From: an uncultured Collinsella sp. | GTDB lineage: Bacteria > Actinomycetota > Coriobacteriia > Coriobacteriales > Coriobacteriaceae | Assembly (NCBI GenBank): GCA_902468695.1 | Contig: CABQZS010000178.1 | Location: forward strand, 1-5,682 | Direction: 5' to 3' | DNA length: 5,682 nt | Part shown: in pieces, positions 1 through 5,390 of the stretch | Position numbering within the stretch: the stretch's first letter is position 1 | Layout: each line of letters begins with the position of its first letter | Notes under the pieces: model-generated | The model's database searches: none | Seen by the model: the letters and a program-made list of their open reading frames with translations, nothing else | Told to the model about the DNA's origin: nothing | Translations under genes and position numbers: made by a program

Positions 1-697
1 CGACAGAGTCGCGCAGGTTCTCGCTGATCAGCTTAATAGCCTCAAAGTGGAACATGTCGGAGAGCTCCCAAGCGCCCTTGGTGGTATAGCCCTCGATGGC
101 GTGGGTCAGAGCGTCCATGCCGGTGGAGGCGGTCAGGCCGGCGGGCATGGAGGCCATCATGTCGGGGTCGACGACGGCGACCTCGGGGGCGTCGTTGGTG
201 TCGACGCACACGAACTTGCGGACCTTCTCGGGGTCGGTGATGACGTAGTTGATGGTCACCTCGGCAGCGGTACCGGCGGTCGTCGGCACAGCGATGGTAA
301 ACACGGCGTGGTTCTTAGTGGGAGCAACGCCCTCGAGGCTGCGGACATCAGCGAACTCGGGGTTGTTGATGATGATACCGATGGCCTTGGCAGTGTCCAT
401 GGAGGAGCCGCCACCGATGGTCACGATAGCGTCAGCCTCGGCGGCCTTGAAGGCCTCGACGCCGTCCTTGACGTTCTGGATCGTGGGGTTGGGCTTAATC
501 TCGGAGTAGAGGCTCCAAGCGATGCCGGCGGCGTCGAGCTCGTCGGTCACCTTGGCGGTAACGCCAAACTTGACCAGATCGGGGTCGGAGCAGACGAAGA
601 TCTTCTTGTAGCCGCGACGCTGGAGCTCGCCGGGGATCTCCTTGATGGCGCCGGAACCATGATAAGAGATGGTATTGAGAACGAAACGATTAGCCAT
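1..697 (-). CDS. fucO: Lactaldehyde reductase / 1,2-propanediol oxidoreductase, FucO type (partial, C-terminus off the left edge)
   Basis: Group III iron-dependent alcohol dehydrogenase. In the known family this cytoplasmic enzyme reduces L-lactaldehyde to 1,2-propanediol with NADH during anaerobic fucose or rhamnose breakdown. The visible 232 residues start MANRFVLNTISYHG and resemble remembered E. coli FucO closely. They include the nucleotide-binding GGGSSMD (95-101), the stretch NNPEFADVRSLEG (111-123), PTTAGTAAEVTINYVITD (138-155), and GMDALTHAIEGY (193-204), whose D195 and H199 match the first two iron ligands (Asp196 and His200 in E. coli FucO). The other two iron-ligand histidines lie beyond the edge; the family is about 380 aa, so roughly 150 residues are missing. 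The ATG at 697 is supported by GGGAGG at 704-709 with 6-nt spacing. It is preceded by its own operator-like site and insulated from the upstream gene by a terminator, so it probably starts its own transcript. No fucose genes are visible next to it. The family is certain; the exact substrate is inferred from similarity. Confidence 0.92.
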   Translation of the reverse strand, partial: MANRFVLNTISYHGSGAIKEIPGELQRRGYKKIFVCSDPDLVKFGVTAKVTDELDAAGIAWSLYSEIKPNPTIQNVKDGVEAFKAAEADAIVTIGGGSSMDTAKAIGIIINNPEFADVRSLEGVAPTKNHAVFTIAVPTTAGTAAEVTINYVITDPEKVRKFVCVDTNDAPEVAVVDPDMMASMPAGLTASTGMDALTHAIEGYTTKGAWELSDMFHFEAIKLISENLRDSV

Positions 698-703
698 TGA
701 TAG

Positions 704-709
704 CCTCCC
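704..709 (-). promoter_or_regulatory. Ribosome binding site of fucO
   Basis: On the minus strand GGGAGG lies 6 nt before the ATG at 697. This fixes the start. An ATG at 712-710 is out of frame with the gene and has no equivalent purine run before it. Confidence 0.8.
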
Positions 710-796
710 ATCGTGTGCGGGGCACCCATTACGCCCCACGCTATGAGTCCCATCCTAACGCTTTTGAAACGAAAAGCACGTGAGAACGTCAAATTT

Positions 797-812
797 GTTA
801 AAGCGTTTCAAC
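797..812 (-). promoter_or_regulatory. LacI/GalR-type operator upstream of fucO
   Basis: The plus strand reads GTTAAAGCGTTTCAAC, an imperfect palindrome around a central CG (804-805). Five of the seven base pairs on each side match, and the mismatches are purine-for-purine, giving GTTRAAR-CG-YTTYAAC. A-rich/T-rich halves around a central CG are typical of LacI/GalR-family operators. It lies about 100 nt upstream of the fucO ATG and just downstream of the preceding gene's terminator, so it would sit at or near the fucO promoter. A TTGACG on the minus strand (787-792) could be a -35, but I see no good -10 at the right spacing. A loose partial copy of its half-sites (CGTTTCAA followed by AAGCG) lies at 759-771. 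Which regulator binds cannot be told from here. Confidence 0.5.
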
Positions 813-820
813 AGATGATG

Positions 821-857
821 AAAAATATTGCGGCAAAGGGACAGCCCCTTTGCCGCA
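821..857 (-). terminator. Intrinsic terminator of the yoaK-like gene
   Basis: A perfect 12-bp inverted repeat (TGCGGCAAAGGG at 829-840 and CCCTTTGCCGCA at 846-857) encloses the 5-nt loop ACAGC. On the minus strand it is followed by ATATTTTT (828-821), a good U tract. It begins 5 nt after the stop codon of the gene ending at 863, so it terminates that gene and insulates fucO. Confidence 0.88.
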
Positions 858-862
858 TTCGG

Positions 863-1579
863 CTACTTTCGACAGCCCTCTTTCCAAGCCTCGGCCGCAA
901 CCTTCCAGCGTAAGCGCAAGTCGCGCTCGCGGTCGATGAACATGATGGCAAACGCGACAAACAGCAGCAAGCTCGCCACGACGATGGCGTGCAGGCCCAT
1001 GCGCTCAATACACCAGTTGCCCAACACGGCGCCAAACACAAAGGTAAAGATCACGCCAAAGTACAGCAGGCCGTTTTCCAAAAAGCCGCGCCTGTGGGTG
1101 ATGATGTAATCGTCCACGTTTTGCAGCGCGTTGCGCAAGTTGCCGATGCACATGGTCGTAGCGATGCCGTGACCGTGGATCTTGCGGAAGCTCTCGACCT
1201 GCATGCCGCAGGCAAACGAGGTGAGGCAGTTGGCGAGCAGGTTGAAATTGCCGCCCGGGATAAAGCTCACGCCCAGCAAGATGACGGCTTCAAAGAACAC
1301 CGTCACTTGGCGCCAGTGAATCACGCTGCCAAACCGTTCGTGTACCAGGTCGGCAAGCATAATGCCCACGGCAAACGACACCACAGGGAAGAAGTAGCGC
1401 CCCGCAAGTGCCCAATTGCCCTCCGAGATGCTCACGCCCACAAGCAGGATGTTGCCCGTCTGCGCGTTTGCGAAAACATGGTCGCGCCCAATGTACGAAT
1501 ACACATCCATAAAGCCGCCGGCGAGCGCCAGGATAATGCCCAGTTCGATGGACTCCGATATCTGTTTGGCACGCTGCAT
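863..1579 (-). CDS. YoaK/DUF1275 family integral membrane protein
   Basis: A 238-residue hydrophobic protein of the DUF1275 (YoaK) family, which is usually about 210-240 aa with roughly six membrane helices. The biochemical function of the family is not established. Hydrophobic segments are visible at about 12-31, 62-80, 92-107, 112-127, 170-187 and 196-215. Family-like motifs are GGFMDVYSYI (21-30), FANAQTGN (36-43) and TTMCIGNLRN (141-150). The C-terminal tail (216-238) is rich in Arg, Lys and Glu and probably cytoplasmic. The ATG at 1579 gives the canonical family N-terminus (MQRAKQISES) and has AAGGAGG at 1590-1596, 10 nt upstream. The reading frame stays open back to 1813, but those 78 extra residues look non-coding and lack family resemblance. 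It is transcribed divergently from ygiQ and ends in a strong terminator. The family call is confident; a role in transport is only a guess. Confidence 0.88.
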   Translation of the reverse strand: MQRAKQISESIELGIILALAGGFMDVYSYIGRDHVFANAQTGNILLVGVSISEGNWALAGRYFFPVVSFAVGIMLADLVHERFGSVIHWRQVTVFFEAVILLGVSFIPGGNFNLLANCLTSFACGMQVESFRKIHGHGIATTMCIGNLRNALQNVDDYIITHRRGFLENGLLYFGVIFTFVFGAVLGNWCIERMGLHAIVVASLLLFVAFAIMFIDRERDLRLRWKVAAEAWKEGCRK

Positions 1580-1760
1580 CGCCGTGCATCCTCCTTGTTG
1601 ACGACCCTCTCGTGCGTTGGCGGAAACATAGCCGCCGTTCATACTGTAACCCATTGACAACATGGCGTGCGCGCGAGACAGGTTCTCCAACGCGCAGATA
1701 CACAGTCTGGAAACAAACGGCACCTGCATCGACACGCCGATCCGCCAGCCCATGTACTCC

Positions 1761-1795
1761 ACCAGTCTTTTTAGCCCCGTCCCAAAAAGACTGGT
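1761..1795. repeat. Perfect inverted repeat (12-bp arms, 11-nt loop) upstream of ygiQ
   Basis: ACCAGTCTTTTT (1761-1772) pairs perfectly with AAAAAGACTGGT (1784-1795) around the loop AGCCCCGTCCC. Neither strand has a T-run after the stem, so it is not a standard terminator. It lies 37 nt before the ygiQ GTG, and a possible -10 (TACAAT, 1796-1801) abuts its right arm. The loop on the minus strand reads GGGACGGGGCT, and its GGGACGG core is shared with the repeats at 4942-4973 and 5339-5370. It may be a REP-like element, or an operator if a dimeric protein binds the arms. Confidence 0.7.
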
Positions 1796-1822
1796 TACAA
1801 TTACGTGCAGCATACAGACACC

Positions 1823-1828
1823 GGGAGG
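1823..1828 (+). promoter_or_regulatory. Ribosome binding site deciding the GTG start of ygiQ
   Basis: GGGAGG lies 4 nt before the GTG at 1833. It is the only good Shine-Dalgarno near the start of the frame. It therefore favours a GTG start, giving a protein that begins (M)AKKPQHAQ, over the upstream ATG at 1662. Confidence 0.65.
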
Positions 1829-1832
1829 GATC

Positions 1833-3974
1833 GTGGCAAAAAAGCCTCAGCACGCTCAGAACAGCCAACGCGGACAGCAGGGCAAACAGGGCCAGCAGCA
1901 AAAGCGCGGTGGCAAGGCGCAGGCCACGGTCGCCCGCACCAAGCATTCCCAAGCGACGCCCGTCCGTCCCTGGCGTCCGGGCCGCGATAAGTTCCTCCCC
2001 GTCAGTCGCGCCGACATGGATGCACGTGGCTGGGGCCAGTGCGACTTTGTCTACATCTGCGGTGATGCCTACGTGGACCATCCCAGCTTTGGCATGGCTA
2101 TCATCAGCCGCGTACTCGACGCGCACGGCTACAAAGTTGGCATCATCTGCCAGCCCGACTGGACCGACCCCGCCAGCATCACCGTGCTCGGCGAGCCGCG
2201 CCTGGGCTTTCTCGTCAGTGCCGGTAACATGGACTCCATGGTCAACCACTATTCGGTGACCAAGCACCGCCGCCACACCGACGCCTATACCCCCGGCGGC
2301 GAGGAAGGTCACCGCCCCAACCGTGCCGTCACGGTCTACGGCAACCTCATCCGCCAGACGTTTAAGGATGCCCCCATCATTATCGGCGGCATCGAGGCGA
2401 GCCTGCGTCGCCTGGCCCACTACGACTACTGGCAGGACAAGCTCAAGCGCTCGGTGCTGCTCGACTCGGGCGCCGACATCCTCATCTACGGCATGGGCGA
2501 GCACGCGATTGTCGAGATCGCCGACGCGCTCGACGCGGGGCTGTCCGTCGATCAGATCACCTATATCAACGGCACCGTCTACCGCACCAGCTCGCTCGAC
2601 GAGGTCTACGACTACGACTTGCTGCCCAGCTGGGACGACCTTGCCGCCGACAAGCTCAATTACGCGCGCAGCTTTAACGTACAGCAGCAGAACATGGACC
2701 CCATCACCGGGCATCGTCTGGTAGAGCCCTACCCCAACAGCGTCTATGTGGTGCAGAACCCACCGTCGGCCACGCTCACCACCGACGAGATGGACGAGGT
2801 GGCCGAACTCCCCTACGCACGCGACTGGCATCCCGATTACGACGCGGCGGGCGGCGTGCCGGCCTTTGCTGAGATCAAGTTTTCCATAAGCTCCAACCGC
2901 GGCTGTTTTGGTGAGTGCTCGTTTTGCGCCCTCACCTTCCACCAGGGCCGCGTGTTGCAGATGCGCAGCCACGACTCGATCATGCGCGAGGCCGAGCTGC
3001 TCACGCGCGATCCCGAGTTTAAGGGCTATATCAACGACGTGGGCGGACCGACGGCCAACTTTAGCCGCCCCGCCTGCGACAAGCAGCTCAAGCACGGCGT
3101 GTGCAAGAACAAGCGCTGCCTGTGGCCGAGCGTGTGCAAGAACATGGTGGTCGACGAGACCGGCTACACGCAGCTGCTGCGCGACCTGCGCCAGCTGCCG
3201 GGCGTCAAGAAGGTCTTCGTCCGCAGCGGCATCCGCTTTGACTACACCATGGCCGATGCCTCGGACGAGTTTTTGCGCGAGCTGCTGGAACACCATGTCT
3301 CGGGCCAGCTGCGCGTAGCGCCCGAGCACGTGAGCGACGCGGTGTTGTCCGTGATGGGCAAGCCAAGCCGCGCCGTCTACGACGCGTTCTGCCGTAAATT
3401 TGAACGCCTGAACCGCGAATACGGACTCAAGCAGTATGTGGTGCCGTATCTGATCTCGAGCCACCCCGGCTCAACGATGAAGGAAGCCGTGGACCTTGCC
3501 GAAGCCGTGCGCGACATGGGTTACATGCCCGAGCAGGTGCAGGACTTCTACCCCACACCGTCCACCATGTCGACGTGCATGTACTACACCGGCGTGGACC
3601 CGCGCACCATGAAACCGATCTATGTGGCGCGCGACCCGCACGAGAAGGCCATGCAGCGCGCGCTCATCCAGTATCGCAAGCCCGAGAACTACAAGCTGGT
3701 ACGCGAGGCGCTGGAAAAGGCTGGCCGTCGCGACCTGATCGGCTACACCAAGCATTGCCTGATCCGTCCCGTGCCGCCGCGCCCGGGCGAGACGTCTGCT
3801 GGCGGTGGGCATGGCGCAGGCAAGAAGGGCGGCAAGGCCCACGGTGGCGCCGCTGGCAAGGGGCCTAAGGGCAGCAAGGGGCACAGCGGCATGTCGCGCG
3901 CGCAGAACACTGCCGGGCGCAACCGTGCAGCTCAGGGGCGTCAGGGTGCCAACGGAGGCGGACGCCGCAATTAG
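1833..3974 (+). CDS. ygiQ: YgiQ-family radical SAM protein (UPF0313)
   Basis: A 713-residue radical SAM enzyme of the YgiQ family, presumably cytoplasmic; the substrate is unknown. The N-terminal YgiQ domain shows GDAYVDHPSFG (77-87) and GGIEASLRRLAHYDYW (185-200). The radical SAM core has RGCFGECSFC, where C358, C362 and C365 form the CxxxCxxC motif that binds the 4Fe-4S cluster used to cleave S-adenosylmethionine. A second cysteine set (C415, C424, C429, C435) follows, as in other family members. A YPTPSTMST segment (about 573-581) leads into the C-terminal DUF3362-like part. Residues 1-50 and about 652-713 are low-complexity tails rich in Gly, Gln, Lys and Arg. The start is GTG at 1833, preceded by GGGAGG (1823-1828) at a short 4-nt spacing; an in-frame ATG at 1662 would add 57 non-protein-like residues. 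The gene ends in a convergent 4-bp overlap with the protease gene, with no terminator between them. Family certain, start likely, reaction unknown. Confidence 0.95.
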   Translation: MAKKPQHAQNSQRGQQGKQGQQQKRGGKAQATVARTKHSQATPVRPWRPGRDKFLPVSRADMDARGWGQCDFVYICGDAYVDHPSFGMAIISRVLDAHGYKVGIICQPDWTDPASITVLGEPRLGFLVSAGNMDSMVNHYSVTKHRRHTDAYTPGGEEGHRPNRAVTVYGNLIRQTFKDAPIIIGGIEASLRRLAHYDYWQDKLKRSVLLDSGADILIYGMGEHAIVEIADALDAGLSVDQITYINGTVYRTSSLDEVYDYDLLPSWDDLAADKLNYARSFNVQQQNMDPITGHRLVEPYPNSVYVVQNPPSATLTTDEMDEVAELPYARDWHPDYDAAGGVPAFAEIKFSISSNRGCFGECSFCALTFHQGRVLQMRSHDSIMREAELLTRDPEFKGYINDVGGPTANFSRPACDKQLKHGVCKNKRCLWPSVCKNMVVDETGYTQLLRDLRQLPGVKKVFVRSGIRFDYTMADASDEFLRELLEHHVSGQLRVAPEHVSDAVLSVMGKPSRAVYDAFCRKFERLNREYGLKQYVVPYLISSHPGSTMKEAVDLAEAVRDMGYMPEQVQDFYPTPSTMSTCMYYTGVDPRTMKPIYVARDPHEKAMQRALIQYRKPENYKLVREALEKAGRRDLIGYTKHCLIRPVPPRPGETSAGGGHGAGKKGGKAHGGAAGKGPKGSKGHSGMSRAQNTAGRNRAAQGRQGANGGGRRN

Positions 3975-4891
3975 TGCGGGAATGCGGTAGATGTGCTCAC
4001 AGCGCTCTGCTGGCACGCTTGGCGCAGCGAGCGCATTGCCTCCACCAGGATCACGCCGGCGATCGCGACCGTAATTGCCACGTCGAACGGCGTGTTCACA
4101 AACCACAGCAGCCCCATGAGATACGACCCGGCATTAAAGGCAAAGTGCAGCAGGATCGTGTAGCGGAGCTTTCCGGTGGTCACGAACACCCAACCAAAAA
4201 TGAGGCCGGCAGCGCCCGCATAGCAGCCCTGCACCCAGTTCATATGCATAAAGCCAAAGATGGCCGCCTGCAGCACGATTGCCGCGGCGATACCCCACGT
4301 GCTTGGGGCCGCCCAGGGCACCATGGCGCCGTCTTGCGCGTTCGCGCGGCGCCGGCGCTTCCAGAGCGAACGGCACTGTGGATTAAACGCACGCAGCGAA
4401 AACTCAAAGATGATGCCGCGCACCAGCAGTTCCTCGCAAAACGGAGCGCCGAGCACCGTGGTCAGGACGGCAAGAAGGCTGGTATCGCCCATGCCCGTTT
4501 CCTCGACGAGCTCGCTATAGTCTGCCGCGACCTCGGGCAGCAGCGACAGCACGCCGTCGCATAGGTAGCTAATGACCACCTGCATGGATAGGCCGATCAC
4601 GACAACGCAGGCAATGCGCTTCCATGCCGCGCTTGCTCCCCCACCGAGCGGGCGCTCGCCTTGCCGGCGTGCCATGAAGGAGCGGGGCCACAGATAACGC
4701 CACCACAGCAGCGCCATCAAAAATGACGCCGTCTGAGCGGCAGCCTGGAACCATTGAATATCGAGGTTGTCGATCGGGAAACCCGTCAGCACCGACACGG
4801 CATCGAGAACTGAAAACAGAACCACGCTCAGGGCTATATCGGCAGCGACAACGCCAAAACAGGCAAGCGCCCAAATCATCGCATTGAGCAT
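3971..4891 (-). CDS. CPBP-family intramembrane metalloprotease (CAAX protease / Abi family)
   Basis: A 306-residue polytopic membrane protein with the three CPBP (Rce1-like) motifs in order: EELLVR (E153, E154, R158), FGFMH (F212 to H216) and HFAFN (H249 to N253). In the known family these glutamates and histidines form the catalytic site within the membrane. Bacterial members cut membrane-anchored proteins or peptides, and some are linked to bacteriocin immunity or maturation. Hydrophobic segments lie at about 5-28, 47-66, 92-110, 137-152, 200-215, 223-238, 245-264 and 268-285. A charged loop with KRRRR (178-182) separates the first two motifs. ATG 4891 is chosen because AGGAGG (4897-4902) precedes it by 5 nt; the frame extends 20 residues further to 4951 without a better ribosome site. 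It follows the antitoxin-like gene by 83 bp on the same strand, so read-through is possible. Its TAA overlaps the ygiQ TAG. The substrate cannot be predicted. Confidence 0.9.
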   Translation of the reverse strand: MLNAMIWALACFGVVAADIALSVVLFSVLDAVSVLTGFPIDNLDIQWFQAAAQTASFLMALLWWRYLWPRSFMARRQGERPLGGGASAAWKRIACVVVIGLSMQVVISYLCDGVLSLLPEVAADYSELVEETGMGDTSLLAVLTTVLGAPFCEELLVRGIIFEFSLRAFNPQCRSLWKRRRRANAQDGAMVPWAAPSTWGIAAAIVLQAAIFGFMHMNWVQGCYAGAAGLIFGWVFVTTGKLRYTILLHFAFNAGSYLMGLLWFVNTPFDVAITVAIAGVILVEAMRSLRQACQQSAVSTSTAFPH

Positions 4892-4896
4892 GCCAA

Positions 4897-4902
4897 CCTC
4901 CT
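4897..4902 (-). promoter_or_regulatory. Ribosome binding site of the CPBP protease gene
   Basis: On the minus strand AGGAGG lies 5 nt before the ATG at 4891. It is the reason for preferring this start over the open frame reaching back to 4951. Confidence 0.75.
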
Positions 4903-4941
4903 CAAAACCGTTCCCTAGTTCTACCACAACTCGGCAGAGAG

Positions 4942-4973
4942 CTGATCCCATGGGGACGGAGGAAAACGGATCA
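4942..4973 (+). repeat. 32-bp REP-like repeat, copy 1
   Basis: It begins CTGATCCCATGGGGACGG and ends AAAACGGATCA. The terminal TGATCC (4943-4948) and GGATCA (4968-4973) are inverted and can pair. It matches copy 2 (5339-5370) at 31 of 32 positions; the one difference is A4950 versus T5347. It starts 1 nt past the TAA of the antitoxin-like gene and lies about 50 bp before the protease start, a typical REP position in an intergenic gap. GGGGACGG-type short palindromes are, from memory, associated with REP-associated tyrosine transposases; none is visible here. Confidence 0.85.
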
Positions 4974-4974
4974 C

Positions 4975-5175
4975 TTATTGATGAGAATCGGGCACAGTGC
5001 CAAAGGCCCCGCTGGGCGAAATGTCGAACGGAAAGGTGCCGCAGCGATTGAAGGCGGCGATGAACATGCGGATGGCGTTGGACGGCGTGGTGCCTACGAG
5101 CTGGGTTGCCGCCGCGAAGGCCGCCTTTTCCTCAGGCAAGACCTTCGCTACAACCGGGGTCATGTGTTCTGCCAT
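4975..5175 (-). CDS. Short RelB/DinJ-like ribbon-helix-helix antitoxin, orphan and probably truncated
   Basis: A 66-residue protein resembling the N-terminal half of RelB/DinJ antitoxins. A predicted strand (TPVVAKV, 6-12) is followed by LPEEKAAFAAATQLVG (13-28), then TTPSNAIRMFIAAFNR (29-44) and GTFPFDIS (46-53). This is the family pattern of a ribbon-helix-helix DNA-binding dimer followed by the PFD/PFE motif. In the known systems such proteins repress their own promoter and neutralise a RelE/YafQ-type mRNA-cleaving toxin. E. coli DinJ is 86 aa; here almost nothing follows PFDIS, so most of the toxin-binding tail is missing. ATG 5175 has AAGGAAG at 5180-5186; a longer frame reaches 5250 but lacks a ribosome site and crosses the leader hairpin. 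No toxin gene lies on either side. It may be a solitary repressor or a decayed remnant. The family call is by pattern only. Confidence 0.7.
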   Translation of the reverse strand: MAEHMTPVVAKVLPEEKAAFAAATQLVGTTPSNAIRMFIAAFNRCGTFPFDISPSGAFGTVPDSHQ

Positions 5176-5209
5176 GGCGCTTCCTTTTTGAAACGACGGT
5201 GGTGCGGAT

Positions 5210-5268
5210 AGATGCGGGCCACGCGGCTGGGCGACGGGCTGTGAAGGCAACCCGATTGGCCCGCATCT
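5210..5268 (-). repeat. Leader hairpin upstream of the antitoxin-like gene
   Basis: AGATGCGGGCCA (5210-5221) pairs perfectly with TGGCCCGCATCT (5257-5268) across a 35-nt loop. Within the loop, the minus-strand RNA can form a second 7-bp stem, CGGGUUG with CAGCCCG, including one G-U pair (5235-5254). The arms sit between the presumed promoter and the ribosome site, about 24 nt before the Shine-Dalgarno. No U tract follows on either strand, so it is not an obvious terminator. It could stabilise the leader or control translation, or be a small fold-back element. Confidence 0.65.
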
Positions 5269-5289
5269 GGAGTTTGTTTCTACGGCGTT

Positions 5290-5318
5290 GGTATTACTTG
5301 GTATTCCTAAGTATTACC
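5290..5318 (-). promoter_or_regulatory. Operator-like array: three 10-bp-spaced GTATT repeats in an imperfect palindrome
   Basis: The plus strand reads GTATTACTTG, GTATTCCTAA, GTATTACCCC in exact 10-bp register (5291-5320). The same DNA forms an imperfect palindrome, GGTATTACTTGG against CCTAAGTATTACC (5290-5318). Sites repeating once per helical turn suit cooperative binding by ribbon-helix-helix dimers, and this array lies upstream of a ribbon-helix-helix-type gene. Autorepression is a reasonable inference, not shown. Confidence 0.5.
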
Positions 5319-5326
5319 CCGCAGAT

Positions 5327-5335
5327 AGAATAGCA
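5327..5335 (-). promoter_or_regulatory. Possible extended -10 of the antitoxin-like gene
   Basis: On the minus strand TGC-TATTCT fits an extended -10 (TGnTAnnnT) with a weak hexamer. Transcription would start near 5320, so the GTATT array would cover the first transcribed bases, a sensible place for a repressor. No -35 is recognisable, because copy 2 of the repeat occupies that stretch. This is a weak prediction. Confidence 0.3.
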
Positions 5336-5338
5336 CAC

Positions 5339-5370
5339 CTGATCCCTTGGGGACGGAGGAAAACGGATCA
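5339..5370 (+). repeat. 32-bp REP-like repeat, copy 2
   Basis: This is the second copy of the repeat at 4942-4973, in the same orientation, 397 bp away and 31 of 32 identical. It begins CTGATCCCTTGGGGACGG; TGATCC and GGATCA at its ends are inverted. It lies 20 nt past the stop codon of the ABC ATPase gene. Both copies therefore sit just 3' of a minus-strand gene, and together they bracket the antitoxin unit. Confidence 0.85.
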
Positions 5371-5390
5371 TTTTGTTGCTGAATAAGTAT

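Larger units (their letters stand above)
1580..1832. other. Divergent intergenic region between the yoaK-like gene and ygiQ
   Basis: This 253-bp stretch separates two divergently transcribed genes and should hold both promoters. Reading frames cross it in both directions, but their translations are not protein-like and have no start as good as the downstream ones. A TTGACA on the plus strand (1654-1659) has no -10 at 16-18 nt. TACAAT at 1796-1801 (plus) is a plausible -10 for ygiQ, without a recognisable -35. The clear structure is the hairpin at 1761-1795. I see no tRNA, riboswitch or small ORF I can defend. Confidence 0.5.

Noticed and set aside
47..700. A 217-codon plus-strand frame
   Set aside because: It is antisense to fucO, and the Gly/Val/Asp-rich translation has no family resemblance.
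989..1657. A 222-codon plus-strand frame
   Set aside because: It is antisense to the YoaK-like gene, with no ribosome site or motif.
1654..1682. Promoter with TTGACA at 1654-1659
   Set aside because: No -10-like hexamer lies 16-18 nt downstream; the spot reads GACAGG.
1580..1813. N-terminal extension of the YoaK-like protein
   Set aside because: The 78 extra residues are unlike the family, and the ATG at 1579 gives the canonical start with AAGGAGG upstream.
1662..1832. N-terminal extension of ygiQ from the ATG at 1662
   Set aside because: The 57 extra residues look random, cross the hairpin at 1761-1795, and have no ribosome site; the GTG at 1833 has GGGAGG.
1290..3464. A 724-codon open frame on the minus strand
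   Set aside because: It lies antisense to ygiQ. Its translation is a Val/Ala/His/Gly-rich mirror typical of GC-rich antisense frames, while the plus strand has clear catalytic motifs.
5291..5320. CRISPR-like or plasmid iteron array
   Set aside because: There are only three 7-bp units at 10-bp spacing, with no spacers, no cas or replication genes, and an operator position that explains them better.
4942..5370. Insertion sequence bounded by the two 32-bp repeats
   Set aside because: The repeats are direct rather than inverted, no transposase is encoded between them, and no target-site duplication is visible.
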